This document shows positions 7,995-16,140 of a stretch of 26,338 nucleotides of DNA, in pieces. The notes beneath the pieces were generated by a model. The model had not been told where the DNA came from and searched no databases. It saw only the letters and a program-made list of their open reading frames with translations. Source of the DNA: Bacillota bacterium (lineage in GTDB: Bacteria > Bacillota > Clostridia > Christensenellales > Aristaeellaceae). Where the stretch lies: assembly GCA_023416655.1 (NCBI GenBank), contig JAEZHK010000018.1, positions 1-26,338 on the forward strand. The letters are read 5' to 3'. The position numbers were made by a program, and so were the translations under genes. The first letter of the stretch is position 1, and every line of letters begins with the position of its first letter.

Positions 7995-8969
7995 ATGAGG
8001 AAAACCGTAACCATCCTGCTCGCGGTGATGCTGCTCCTGACGACGCTCCCCGCCCTGGCTGACGAGGACATCACGATCGTTGGCATCGGCCAACAGCTTG
8101 GCAACGTCATTTTCCTGGGGGCGGAAAAGGGCGTCAAGGCCGCCGGTGAGGAACTCGGCATCAAGACCCAGTGGCAGTCGCCGCTGCGCGCCGAGGCCGA
8201 ACTCCAGAATGAGATCATGAACAGCCTCATCGACCTGGGCGTGGACGGCATCGCGATCTCCTGCACCACGGGCGACGCGCTGAAGGACGTCATCAACCGC
8301 GCGCTTGCGGCGGGCATCAAGGTCTCCTGCTACGACGTCGACTCGCCGAACTCCCAGCGCCTTTTCTACGCCGGCACCGAGAACTACAAGGCCGGCTACA
8401 CCTGCGGCGAGTATATCGTGAACCTGTTCAAGGATTCCGGTCTTGAGAAGGTGCGCGTGGCGCAGCTGGAGGGCATCCCCGGCGCCAACGACATCGAGGC
8501 CCGCAAGAAGGGCTTTGCCGACGCCATCGCTGGCACCAACATCGAAGTGGTCTACTCCTACGCCTGCGACGACAACGTTGACCAGGCCATCGAGGGCGTG
8601 GAAGCCTACACCCGCGCCGAGGGCGACAACATCAACGCCTGGTTCATGTCGGGCGGCTGGCCCTACACCGTCGCGCCCAGCGCCATGCCGGAGACCAACG
8701 CCTGGAAGCTGGCGGACCCGACGCGCAAGATCGTCACCGTGGATATCTTCGTGGAGACCACCCCGGCCTTCTTCGAGATGGGCGTACTGGACGTGGCCGT
8801 GGGCCAGAACTTCTACGAGATGGGCTACCAGTCCGTGATGAACCTCTACAAGCTCATCAAGGGCGAGGCCATCGACGCACCCTTTGACGAGAACATCGGC
8901 GGGCCGTTCATCAACACCGGCGTACAGGTCGCGACCCTCGAGAACTGGAAGGAAGTCATTTCCCAGTAA
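7995..8969 (+). CDS. Sugar ABC transporter substrate-binding protein (RbsB-like, Peripla_BP_4), transporter 1
   Basis: 324 residues with a strong site (aaggaggaagg). A signal peptide (MRKTVTILLAVMLLL...) ends at ALA-DED near residue 22. There is no lipobox Cys, so it looks secreted rather than lipidated. The body is a type I periplasmic-binding fold (VGIGQQLGNVIF; QNEIMNSLIDLGVDGIAI; CTTGDAL), closest in style to ribose/rhamnose/autoinducer-2 binding proteins. It is the last gene of the first ATPase-permease-binding protein set and is followed by a strong hairpin, which may favour high expression of the binding protein. The ligand is probably a sugar-like molecule, but its identity is unknown. 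Confidence 0.92.
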   Translation: MRKTVTILLAVMLLLTTLPALADEDITIVGIGQQLGNVIFLGAEKGVKAAGEELGIKTQWQSPLRAEAELQNEIMNSLIDLGVDGIAISCTTGDALKDVINRALAAGIKVSCYDVDSPNSQRLFYAGTENYKAGYTCGEYIVNLFKDSGLEKVRVAQLEGIPGANDIEARKKGFADAIAGTNIEVVYSYACDDNVDQAIEGVEAYTRAEGDNINAWFMSGGWPYTVAPSAMPETNAWKLADPTRKIVTVDIFVETTPAFFEMGVLDVAVGQNFYEMGYQSVMNLYKLIKGEAIDAPFDENIGGPFINTGVQVATLENWKEVISQ

Positions 8970-8982
8970 TTTGGTTTATTGA

Positions 8983-9016
8983 CCTCCGGCCGCCTCCCAC
9001 AGGGGGCGGCCGGAGG
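8983..9016 (+). other. Strong GC-rich mRNA hairpin after binding-protein gene
   Basis: CCTCCGGCCGCC (8983-8994) pairs perfectly with GGCGGCCGGAGG (9005-9016); three more pairs leave a 4-base loop. No U-tract follows (aaacccgcc), so a full terminator is unlikely. It more likely protects the upstream transcript from 3' exonuclease or causes partial termination. Confidence 0.75.
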
Positions 9017-9040
9017 AAACCCGCCGCCGGAGGATTGTCC

Positions 9041-10045
9041 ATGAAGAGCCTGTACGGGAGATCCTGGTTTGAGACGCAGCTCCGGGACCTGCCGGAGCGG
9101 CCGGTTGCCGGGCGCATGGCGCGCGTCAGGGTGCGCGCCTGCGGCGTGTGCGGCACGGACCTGCACTTCCTCCGGGACAGCCGGGAATGGGTCGCGCTGG
9201 GCCATGAGATCGCCGCCGAGGTCGTGGAGACCGGCGCGGAGGTGACCCGGGTGAAGCCGGGCGACCGCGTGATCGTCGAGGACGTAAGCATGTGCGGCGC
9301 GTGCGAGGCCTGCAAGTCGGGTCGGTACGACCTGTGCAAAAATCCCTACCGGCTGGACGGTCAGGGCGGCATGGCCGAGGAGATGGTCGTCCATGAGAAC
9401 ATGCTGAACCCCTTTTCCGGCATCGACTGGGTGCCCGCGTCCATGACGGAGCCGCTGGCCGTCGCCATCGCTTGCGTGGACAGGCTCAAGCTGCCGCTTC
9501 TGGGTTCGCTGCTGATTTACGGCATGGGGGCCATCGGCCTCCTCTCCGCCGCCTACGCCAAGAAGACCTACGCGGCGCGGGTGGACCTCGTGGCGAGGGA
9601 CCCCAAGAGCCTTCGGAACGGGCGGGCCGCCGAAGCCGCGAAGGCACTGGGTGCGGACGAAATCTTCTACACCAAAGATCAGAACAGCGTGCCCCCGGAT
9701 GGCGAGTATGACGCCGCCATCGTCGCGGCTTCGCCGTTCCTGGCCGCGGACGCGCTGAAGCGCGTGAAGTACGGCGGCTGCGTACTGGCATGCGGCATTA
9801 CGCTCTCGGGCGGCGCGAGCGTAGAAATCGACGTAAACGACATGGTCATGAACAAGAAGTCGCTCATCACCTCGCTGGCGGAGCCCGCGGTCAACTTCCC
9901 ACTCTCCATCAAACTGATCGAGCGCGGCGACATCGACGTCAACCAGATCATCACCCACCAACTGCCGCTTTCGCAGGCGGACGGGCTCAAAGCGCTCTAC
10001 GGCGCGGACGCTGCCGCGATCAAGACGGTCATGCTGTGCGGCTGA
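9041..10045 (+). CDS. Zinc-dependent medium-chain alcohol/polyol dehydrogenase
   Basis: 334 residues, normal for the MDR zinc family. Catalytic zinc residues are seen as CGVCGTD (Cys37), GHE (His55, Glu56) and the later TEPLAV. The structural zinc site is Cys85, Cys88, Cys91 and Cys99 (CGACEACKSGRYDLC). The Rossmann motif GMGAIG is near residue 165. It probably oxidises a sugar alcohol or sugar hydroxyl with NAD(P), as sorbitol and threonine dehydrogenase relatives do. The start is ATG 9041 behind cggagga; a TTG six bases earlier is less likely. Its place between transporter 1 and the URO-D/M24 genes ties it to breakdown of the imported compound. Confidence 0.9.
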   Translation: MKSLYGRSWFETQLRDLPERPVAGRMARVRVRACGVCGTDLHFLRDSREWVALGHEIAAEVVETGAEVTRVKPGDRVIVEDVSMCGACEACKSGRYDLCKNPYRLDGQGGMAEEMVVHENMLNPFSGIDWVPASMTEPLAVAIACVDRLKLPLLGSLLIYGMGAIGLLSAAYAKKTYAARVDLVARDPKSLRNGRAAEAAKALGADEIFYTKDQNSVPPDGEYDAAIVAASPFLAADALKRVKYGGCVLACGITLSGGASVEIDVNDMVMNKKSLITSLAEPAVNFPLSIKLIERGDIDVNQIITHQLPLSQADGLKALYGADAAAIKTVMLCG

Positions 10046-10090
10046 ACAGAAAAATAAGCGCAACCAAATGCCAACGGGAGGACTGGGCCA

Positions 10091-11107
10091 ATGGACAAGC
10101 GGCGGCAGCCTGATTTTGAGAATCTGGCGAATATCCTCGAGCGGCGCGCGCCCAAGCGCCCGACCCTCTTCGAATACTTTCTGAACGAACGGCTGTACAC
10201 CCGGTTCAGCGGTCTGGAAACGCCCGATCCGCAGGACCTCTACGCCTCCGCCTCGCGGCTCGCCAAGGCGTTCTGCGCCGCAGGCTACGACTACGTGACG
10301 CTGTCCTGCCCGTGGATCTTCCCCTCGTCCCAGCCGGAAACCAAGCTGGCCTCCCATTCTTTAAACCACGCGGCGGTGATTTACGACCGCGCGTCCTTCG
10401 ACCAATACCCCTGGCCGGATTTCGCCGCGATGGACGACGGCTACATTGACCGCGTGGCGGAGGAGCTTCCGGTGGGCATGGGCATCGTGATGGCCTCCTC
10501 CGACGGCATCCTTGAGACGGCGACGGCGCTCCTCGGATACGACAATCTCTGTCTGATGCTCTACGATGACGAAGCGCTTGTGGAAGACATCTTCGGCCGC
10601 ATCGGGGGCATCATTCTGGCTTTTTACAAAAAGGCGCTGACCCACAAACGCGTCCGGGCGCTCATCTGCAACGACGACTGGGGCTTCCATTCTCAGACAT
10701 TGATTGCGCCCAACCAGCTTCGCAAATACGTGTTTCCGTGGTATAATGAGTGCTGTAAATTGGCACACGGGAGCGGGCGGTACACCATCCTGCACTCCTG
10801 CGGCGCGCACCGGGAAATCCTATCCGACATCGTCTCGATGGGCTTTGACGCCCGGCACTCCTACGAGGACAAAATCCTGCCGGTGGAAGAGGCGTACCGG
10901 GAGTACGCGGGCAGGATCGCGGTGGTGGGCGGCATCGACGTGGACTTTCTGTGCCGGAGAAGTCCGGAGGAGATCCGCGAGCGTGCCCGGAAGCTTTTGG
11001 AGATGACGGGCTCGGTCGGCTACGCGCTGGGCTCGGGCAACTCGATCCCGGCCTACGTGCCAGACGAGAACTATATGGCGATGACAAGCGCCGCGCTGGA
11101 CGGCTGA
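10091..11107 (+). CDS. Uroporphyrinogen decarboxylase (URO-D) superfamily protein
   Basis: 338 residues; the start follows a gggagga site. The overall pattern is that of URO-D/MtaA-like TIM barrels: ASSDGILETATALLGYDNL, a helix with KKALTHKRVRALICNDDWGFHSQ, then YTILHSCGAHREI with His235-x-Cys237, a Zn-site-like motif of methyltransferase members, and GGIDVDFL near the end. True haem enzymes carry an N-terminal RxPVWxMRQAGR motif, which is absent, so haem synthesis is unlikely. Family members in catabolic operons are often methyltransferases or of unknown function. No corrinoid protein gene accompanies it here. The role in this pathway is unknown. Confidence 0.82.
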   Translation: MDKRRQPDFENLANILERRAPKRPTLFEYFLNERLYTRFSGLETPDPQDLYASASRLAKAFCAAGYDYVTLSCPWIFPSSQPETKLASHSLNHAAVIYDRASFDQYPWPDFAAMDDGYIDRVAEELPVGMGIVMASSDGILETATALLGYDNLCLMLYDDEALVEDIFGRIGGIILAFYKKALTHKRVRALICNDDWGFHSQTLIAPNQLRKYVFPWYNECCKLAHGSGRYTILHSCGAHREILSDIVSMGFDARHSYEDKILPVEEAYREYAGRIAVVGGIDVDFLCRRSPEEIRERARKLLEMTGSVGYALGSGNSIPAYVPDENYMAMTSAALDG

Positions 11108-11133
11108 ATGTATAAGATGACGGAGGGATGCCC

Positions 11134-12477
11134 ATGGAATCCTTTATGACCAAGGCGGCCAAGATCGACAGGATCCTCGCCCGCGCGCCGAAGCTGGACA
11201 AGGCGCTGCGCGTTGAGAAGCCGGAGTTCCTCGCCCGGCAGAAGGCCGTGATGGAAGGTTTGAGCGCGCGGGGCGTCGACTGCGGCATCGTCTACTCGGA
11301 CGAGCACTACTGCGGCGACGTGCCGTACCTGGGCGGCTGCACGAACCTCTCCATCGAGCCCATCGCGGGCATCCTGGGCGCGAACGGCTTCCACATCCTG
11401 GCGGGCCTCGAGGGCGGCTATGTGGCCGAGCAGCTGGGCTACCGCTCCGGCGCGTTCATCCACAAGGTGGAGATGCTCAAGCTGGCCGACGAGGAGTACC
11501 CCATCGAGGCGGAGCACGTGGAGGACGTACTGTATCAGGCGGCGGGCCGCGTGCCCAAGACCGTCGGCCTCTTGACGCCTCGGGAAGTGCTGCCGGTCAG
11601 CGTGTACAAGTACTTCTGCGGTCTGGTGGGGGAGGAAAACGTGGTCGACTGCCAGGAAGTCTACTACAAGATCAAATATGAGAAGTCCGACCGCGAGATC
11701 GAACTGACGCGGCAGGCGGCGTGGATCGCGGACGTGATGCTTGAGGGCATGCTGGCGGTTCTGGAGCCGGGCATGCTGGAGACCGAGGTCTCCCAGTGGG
11801 GCTACCTGATCGGTCAGGCGCTTGGCTCGGAGGACTTCGGTTTCGACGTGATGGTGACGGCGGGGGAGGCCAACCGCACGTTGATCGGCAAGGCGCTCAA
11901 CCGGGTGATTCAGGAGGGTGACTACGTGCACCTGGGCGTCGCGCCCAAGTGCGACGGACTGACCGCCTGCGAACGCTGCACTGTCATCGCCACGCTGGAC
12001 CCCGCCCGCGTGACGGAGGACCAGCGGTACTGGATCGACTTCGTGGAGGGCGCGTATCAGGTGGGGCTGGAAGCCTATCGTCGCGTCGCCTGGGAGAACC
12101 TGCCAGCCTACTTCCAGGAGCAGGCGCTGTGCAGCTACTTCAAAAACCGCGAGGAGGATGTGTGCAGCCGTTTGGGCAAGAAGATCAATCTGGTGCGCCA
12201 GAAGCCCTACACCGGCACCCACAACGGCGGTTACACCGAGTGCCAGGAATTCTACGGCGCGATCACGCTGAACAGCGACGAACCGCTGGGCGTTCAGATC
12301 ATTACGATGCTGGACGTGGCCATCCGCGGCATCGGCAACCGCTGGCACGACGTGGTGATCCCCGGGGTCGACTACGTGCTGGTGGAGAAGACGCTGGCCA
12401 AGATGGGTGCGGAGGTCGAAGTCTTGAACCGCCTGCCGGTCAACCTGCAGCACATGGTGGGTCGCGTGGTGGATTAG
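11134..12477 (+). CDS. M24-fold (creatinase/prolidase superfamily) protein lacking metal-binding aspartates, copy A
   Basis: 447 residues from ATG 11134, which sits 7 bases after cggaggg; the ATG at 11128 directly abuts that site and is less likely. It has an N-terminal creatinase-type domain (about residues 30-170) and a C-terminal pita-bread domain. Active aminopeptidases show GDxVxxDxGxxxxGYxSDxTRT; here residues 262 onward read GDYVHLGVAPKCDGLTACER, so neither metal-binding Asp is present. The TACER stretch resembles TALER in Pseudomonas creatinase, a metal-independent M24 enzyme. His in the THNGG motif is kept. It is therefore more likely a creatinase-like C-N hydrolase than a peptidase. 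It precedes the PIG-L deacetylase. Confidence 0.85.
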   Translation: MESFMTKAAKIDRILARAPKLDKALRVEKPEFLARQKAVMEGLSARGVDCGIVYSDEHYCGDVPYLGGCTNLSIEPIAGILGANGFHILAGLEGGYVAEQLGYRSGAFIHKVEMLKLADEEYPIEAEHVEDVLYQAAGRVPKTVGLLTPREVLPVSVYKYFCGLVGEENVVDCQEVYYKIKYEKSDREIELTRQAAWIADVMLEGMLAVLEPGMLETEVSQWGYLIGQALGSEDFGFDVMVTAGEANRTLIGKALNRVIQEGDYVHLGVAPKCDGLTACERCTVIATLDPARVTEDQRYWIDFVEGAYQVGLEAYRRVAWENLPAYFQEQALCSYFKNREEDVCSRLGKKINLVRQKPYTGTHNGGYTECQEFYGAITLNSDEPLGVQIITMLDVAIRGIGNRWHDVVIPGVDYVLVEKTLAKMGAEVEVLNRLPVNLQHMVGRVVD

Positions 12478-12660
12478 CATTCTAATACCCATCCAAAACA
12501 TTCTTTCGTCGTTGCGCCGGATCTTTTCAAGCCCTGGCGGTGTCGCTCTCCGCTAAATAGCGCTGCTACGTCTGCGCTGCGGCTCCTAGCCAGGAACAAA
12601 ATGTTCGTCGCTTTGGACGAAATAATCTTTCGCATTGGTATAAAAGGAGATCTTGCTGCC
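12478..12660. other. Non-coding gap with inverted repeats; possible dispersed element
   Basis: This 183-base spacer is long for the operon and contains nested inverted pairs: AACATT (12497-12502) with AATGTT (12600-12605), and CCTGGC (12533-12538) with GCCAGG (12589-12594). TTCGTCG also occurs twice near its ends. A frame that opens at 12601 runs into the PIG-L gene but lacks a ribosome site. I see no gene or clear terminator in it. Confidence 0.4.
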
Positions 12661-13368
12661 ATGAAGGTACTGGGGATCGGCTGCCATCCGGACGACCTGG
12701 AAATCGCATGCTACGGCACACTGGCAAAGTATGTGAAGCAGGGGCACGACGTCGCGGTCTGTCACATCGCGAACGGCAACTTGGGCCACGTGGAGATCAT
12801 GCCGGACGAGCTCCGTCAAGTCCGCTGGAAGGAGGCGGACGAGGCGGCCAAAGTGATCGGCGCCGCCCACTACGCCATCGACATTGGGGACCTCTACGTC
12901 ACGGCCGAGAACGATGAACTGATCCGGCGGCTTGCGAAGGTGATCCGCGAGGTCCGGCCCGACCTCATCATCACCCACAACGACAAGGACTACATGAACG
13001 ACCACATGCAGGCGTACCTGGCGGTGCTGCGCGCGTCGTTCGGCGCCAGCATCCCGCACTACGACCTCACGGCGCAGGAGCCGGTCACCGGAGTCACCCC
13101 CATCTACCACATGGACACCGTGGCGGGCACCGGCTTCATCCCCACGGAGTACGTGGACATCTCGGACGTGATCGACCTCAAGCTTGAGGCGCTGTCCTGC
13201 CACCGCTCGCAGATCCAGTGGATGCTGGAGCACGACCACATCGACTTTCTGGAATTCACGCGCACCTGTTCCCGCGTGCGCGGCTTTCAAAGCGGCGTCG
13301 CTTACGCCGAGGGATTTCGGCCCAACCACAACTACCTGCGCATGACCACCAAGCGACTGCTGCCCTGA
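12661..13368 (+). CDS. PIG-L (LmbE) family zinc deacetylase
   Basis: 235 residues from ATG 12661, behind aaaggaga. The family motif is at the N-terminus: GCHPDDLE with His9, Asp11 and Asp12. The third zinc ligand is His115 in NDHMQA. The C-terminal HRSQ...RGFQSGVAYAEGF segment is typical. Relatives (MshB, BshB, GlcNAc-PI deacetylase) remove N-acetyl from glucosamine conjugates, so the substrate here is probably an N-acylated amino sugar or a conjugate of one. It follows the M24 copy A gene after a structured 183-base gap and precedes transporter 2 by 25 bases. A longer in-frame start at 12601 adds residues that precede the canonical first strand and is unlikely. Confidence 0.9.
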   Translation: MKVLGIGCHPDDLEIACYGTLAKYVKQGHDVAVCHIANGNLGHVEIMPDELRQVRWKEADEAAKVIGAAHYAIDIGDLYVTAENDELIRRLAKVIREVRPDLIITHNDKDYMNDHMQAYLAVLRASFGASIPHYDLTAQEPVTGVTPIYHMDTVAGTGFIPTEYVDISDVIDLKLEALSCHRSQIQWMLEHDHIDFLEFTRTCSRVRGFQSGVAYAEGFRPNHNYLRMTTKRLLP

Positions 13369-13393
13369 TTGATTTCCGGAAGGAGATACGAGT

Positions 13394-14383
13394 ATGAACG
13401 ACCTGGCCCTGGCAAAGAACGCCACCTTTGGCGAGCGCGTGTCCAAGTTCACCAAGGATTACGCCATCGTGGTCGCGATCCTGCTACTAATGATCATCTT
13501 CACGCTGGCGTCGCCCTATTTCATGACCTATAACAACATCCGCAACATCCTTGCGCAGACGGTGCCCATCGCCGTGGTGTGCATCGGCCAGGCGCTGATC
13601 GTCACCACCGGGCAGTTCGACCTTTCGCTGGGCCAGAACGTGTGCCTGACCTCCTGTGTGCTGGCCTTCCTGGTCAAGTTCGCGGGCTTCAACCCTTGGA
13701 TCGGCGTCATCTGCGCGGTGCTCGTGGGCATGATGGTGGGGTTCTCAAACGGCGTATTGATCGCCTACGCGGGCATCCCGTGCTTCATCGTGACGCTGGG
13801 CTTCCAGATGATCGCAAAGGGCCTTTCGAAGATCATCACCAACGCGTCGCCCATTCCCGGCATGCCGCAGGAGATTCAGTTCATCGGCCGCGGCTTCATC
13901 GGCGGCACCACCTACGGCGTGCCCGTCAGCGTCGTCATCATGATCTTGCTATATCTGGTCTTCATGTTCCTCGCCAACCGCACCAAGTTCGGGCGCAGCC
14001 TCTACGCCATGGGCGGCAGCGAGGAAGCCGCCTACTTCGCGGGCATTGACGTCAAGATGTACCGCATGCTGGTCTACACCATCGCGGGCGCGCTGTGCGG
14101 CCTCTCCAGCGTGATCCTGGTCACAAGGCTCGACAGCGCCGCGCTGACCAACGGCAGCCTCTATGAGTTCGACGCGATGATCTCCTGCATCCTGGGCGGT
14201 ATCAGCCTCGCGGGTGGCCGCGGCAAGGTGGTGCAGGCGCTCTTCGGCGCGATCTTCCTGATGCTGTTCTTCAACGGCATGACCATGCTCAACGTCAACC
14301 CCTTCGTGCAGGACGTGCTCAAGGGCGTGGTCATGATCGGCGCGGTGGCGCTGGACGTCATCCGGAACAAGACGAGCAAGTAG
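13394..14383 (+). CDS. Sugar ABC transporter permease, CUT2 family (RbsC-like), transporter 2
   Basis: 329 residues with a good site (gaaggagata). Many hydrophobic segments, the RbsC motif as VTTGQFDLSLGQN (Gly-Gly-Ile replaced by Gly-Gln-Phe, a common variant) and the ATPase-contact stretch GRSLYAMGGSEEAAYFAGI. It begins the second CUT2 transporter in the window. The order here is permease, ATPase, then binding protein, different from transporter 1 (ATPase, permease, binding protein), so it is not a simple tandem duplication of that set. Confidence 0.94.
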   Translation: MNDLALAKNATFGERVSKFTKDYAIVVAILLLMIIFTLASPYFMTYNNIRNILAQTVPIAVVCIGQALIVTTGQFDLSLGQNVCLTSCVLAFLVKFAGFNPWIGVICAVLVGMMVGFSNGVLIAYAGIPCFIVTLGFQMIAKGLSKIITNASPIPGMPQEIQFIGRGFIGGTTYGVPVSVVIMILLYLVFMFLANRTKFGRSLYAMGGSEEAAYFAGIDVKMYRMLVYTIAGALCGLSSVILVTRLDSAALTNGSLYEFDAMISCILGGISLAGGRGKVVQALFGAIFLMLFFNGMTMLNVNPFVQDVLKGVVMIGAVALDVIRNKTSK

Positions 14384-14404
14384 GCGCGGGGGGAGGTGCG
14401 ATCC

Positions 14405-15883
14405 TTGAGCGACAACATCCTGGAACTCAAAAACATCTCGAGGAGCTTCCCGGGCGTCAAGGCGCTGGACGACGTGTCCTTTTCCATCGAGCGCGGCACC
14501 GTGCACGCGCTGGTGGGCGAAAACGGCGCCGGGAAGTCCACCCTGATCAAGATTCTCGCGGGCATCTACCACCCGGAGGAAGGCCAGGTACTGCTGGATG
14601 GGAAGGCCGAGGTCTTCAAGACGCCCGTCGATTCCCAGTGCAAGGGCATCAGCGTCGTCCATCAGGAACTGAAGCTGTCGGAGACCCTTTCGGTGGCCGA
14701 GAACGTATTTCTGGGGAACCTTCTGTACAGAAACGGCTTCGTCGACTGGAAGGGCATGCGTGTGCGCGCGGCGCAGCTACTCGAACAGCTGGGCATCCCG
14801 CTGAACGTCGACACCGAGGTTTCAAAGCTCTCGGTGGCGCAAAAGCAGATGGTCGAAATCTGCAAGGCCATCAACCGCCACTGCAAGGTGCTCATCATGG
14901 ACGAGCCCTCCGCCACGCTGACCGACAAGGAGCAGACCATCATGTTCCGAACGGTCAAGCAGCTGCGCGCGCAGGGCGTGACCATCATCTACATTTCGCA
15001 CCGCCTGGAAGAGATATTCGACCTCGCCGACAACGTGACGGTGCTCCGGGACGGCAGGCACATCGACACCGTGCCGGTGCATACCGTCGACCGCGCCAAG
15101 CTGGTTTCGATGATGGTGGGCCGTGCGGTCACGACAGAGTACCCGCGCGCCGGGCTTGCGCCGGGGCAGGTCGTGCTGGAAGCGAAGGACTTGAAGCGCA
15201 AGAACGTGCTCAAGGGCATCAGCTTCACGCTCCGAAAGGGCGAGATTCTGGGCATCGCGGGGCTCGTCGGCGCGGGGCGCACGGAGCTGGTGCGTGCGGT
15301 GCTGGGCATCGACAAACTCGATTCGGGCGAGGTGCTGCTGGACGGAAAGCCGGTGAAGATCCAGAGCTTCCGCCAGGCGATCCGCAAAGGCATGGGCCTC
15401 GTGCCCGAGGACCGCAAAAAGCAGGGCCTGGTGCAGCTTGCCACGGTCAGCAGAAACATCTGCATGGTCAATATGTACATCGTTTCCCGAAGCGGCGTCA
15501 TGAACCGGAAGCTGGAGCGCAGGTACAGCCACGAGTACGTGGCCAAGCTCAAGATTTCCACGCCCTCTGTGGACACAGAGGTTCAGTACCTGTCGGGCGG
15601 CAACCAGCAGAAGGTGGTCATCGCCAAGTGGCTGCTCGAGGACAGCAAGATCATCGTGCTGGACGAGCCCACCCGCGGCATCGACGTGGGCGCGAAGAGC
15701 GAGATCTATCAGCTCATTACGCAGTTGGTGCGGGAGGGCAAGTCCGTCATCATGATTTCGTCGGAACTGCCTGAAGTCGTGGGCATGAGCGACCGGATCC
15801 TCGTCATGCACGAGGGCCGACAGGTCGGCATGATCGAGCGCAAGGACGCCTCCCAGGAGGCGATCATGGCTCTCTGCGTGTAA
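14405..15883 (+). CDS. Sugar ABC transporter ATP-binding protein, CUT2 family (RbsA/MglA-like), transporter 2
   Basis: 492 residues with two nucleotide-binding domains. Domain 1 has Walker A GENGAGKST (38-46), signature LSVAQKQ and Walker B VLIMDEPS. Domain 2 has degenerate Walker A GLVGAGRTE, LSGGNQQK and IIVLDEPTRGIDVGAK. I chose TTG 14405 because gggagg (14391-14396) is 8 bases upstream; GTG 14396 overlaps that site and would add three residues. It pairs with the permease 21 bases upstream. After its stop comes a 343-base region of hairpins before the binding-protein gene, an unusual break inside a transporter set. Confidence 0.94.
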   Translation: MSDNILELKNISRSFPGVKALDDVSFSIERGTVHALVGENGAGKSTLIKILAGIYHPEEGQVLLDGKAEVFKTPVDSQCKGISVVHQELKLSETLSVAENVFLGNLLYRNGFVDWKGMRVRAAQLLEQLGIPLNVDTEVSKLSVAQKQMVEICKAINRHCKVLIMDEPSATLTDKEQTIMFRTVKQLRAQGVTIIYISHRLEEIFDLADNVTVLRDGRHIDTVPVHTVDRAKLVSMMVGRAVTTEYPRAGLAPGQVVLEAKDLKRKNVLKGISFTLRKGEILGIAGLVGAGRTELVRAVLGIDKLDSGEVLLDGKPVKIQSFRQAIRKGMGLVPEDRKKQGLVQLATVSRNICMVNMYIVSRSGVMNRKLERRYSHEYVAKLKISTPSVDTEVQYLSGGNQQKVVIAKWLLEDSKIIVLDEPTRGIDVGAKSEIYQLITQLVREGKSVIMISSELPEVVGMSDRILVMHEGRQVGMIERKDASQEAIMALCV

Positions 15884-15889
15884 ACAAGA

Positions 15890-15921
15890 GCGATGAAAAG
15901 CCGCAAGCGGCTTTTCATCGC
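15890..15921 (+). other. Hairpin 1 of four after transporter 2 ATPase
   Basis: GCGATGAAAAGCCG pairs perfectly with CGGCTTTTCATCGC around a CAAG loop, beginning 7 bases after the ATPase stop. No T-run follows, so it fits transcript protection or Rho-assisted ending better than an intrinsic terminator. Confidence 0.7.
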
Positions 15922-15935
15922 GATGGAAGAACTGC

Positions 15936-15973
15936 GGGAGCCTGAAATTCTCTGGAATTTCCGGGCGGCTCCC
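15936..15973 (+). other. Hairpin 2 of four (interrupted stem)
   Basis: An outer stem GGGAGCC/GGCTCCC and an inner stem GAAATTC/GAATTTC with a TCTG loop are separated by an asymmetric bulge. It lies 14 bases after hairpin 1. Confidence 0.6.
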
Positions 15974-15987
15974 TGACTGAAGGTATT

Positions 15988-16023
15988 GTTTCCTACACCA
16001 GTGTGCGCACTGGTGTAGGAAAC
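15988..16023. other. Hairpin 3: perfect 16-bp inverted repeat with TGCG loop
   Basis: GTTTCCTACACCAGTG is followed by TGCG and an exact reverse complement. In RNA this is a 16-bp stem closed by a UNCG-type tetraloop, very stable. In DNA it could equally be a protein-binding palindrome. Confidence 0.75.
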
Positions 16024-16026
16024 CGA

Positions 16027-16051
16027 TTCCCGGCGCGCGGGTCGCCGGGAA
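16027..16051. other. Hairpin 4 of four
   Basis: TTCCCGGCG and CGCCGGGAA form a 9-bp stem with a 7-base loop. CCGA/TCGG can extend it across a 3-base bulge. It sits directly after hairpin 3. The rest of the 15884-16226 gap holds no gene. Confidence 0.6.
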
Positions 16052-16140
16052 CGATCGGATGGAATGACGGGGTTTGGTCAACAACGCCTCTCAGCAGTTG
16101 ATCAACCGCTGTGCGTGTAAATCTGTGGACAGTCCGGGTA

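Noticed and set aside
8846..10357. Minus-strand open frame of about 500 codons opposite the dehydrogenase
   Set aside because: High GC keeps the antisense frame open; there is no ribosome site or recognisable domain, and the plus strand encodes an intact zinc dehydrogenase.
11071..12501. Minus-strand open frame opposite M24 copy A
   Set aside because: Shadow of the plus-strand M24 gene; composition is skewed to His, Val, Asp and Arg with no family motif.
12613..12644. Promoter just before the PIG-L gene (TTGGAC and TGG-TATAAA)
   Set aside because: The spacing between elements is 20 bases, and the implied start point would lie after the ribosome site at 12644-12650, leaving it untranscribed.
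15875..16121. Direct repeat TGCGTGTAAA flanking the hairpin region, as a target-site duplication
   Set aside because: The two copies (15875-15884, 16112-16121) are suggestive, but the enclosed segment has no matching terminal inverted repeats, and the first copy is the end of the ATPase gene; chance is likely.
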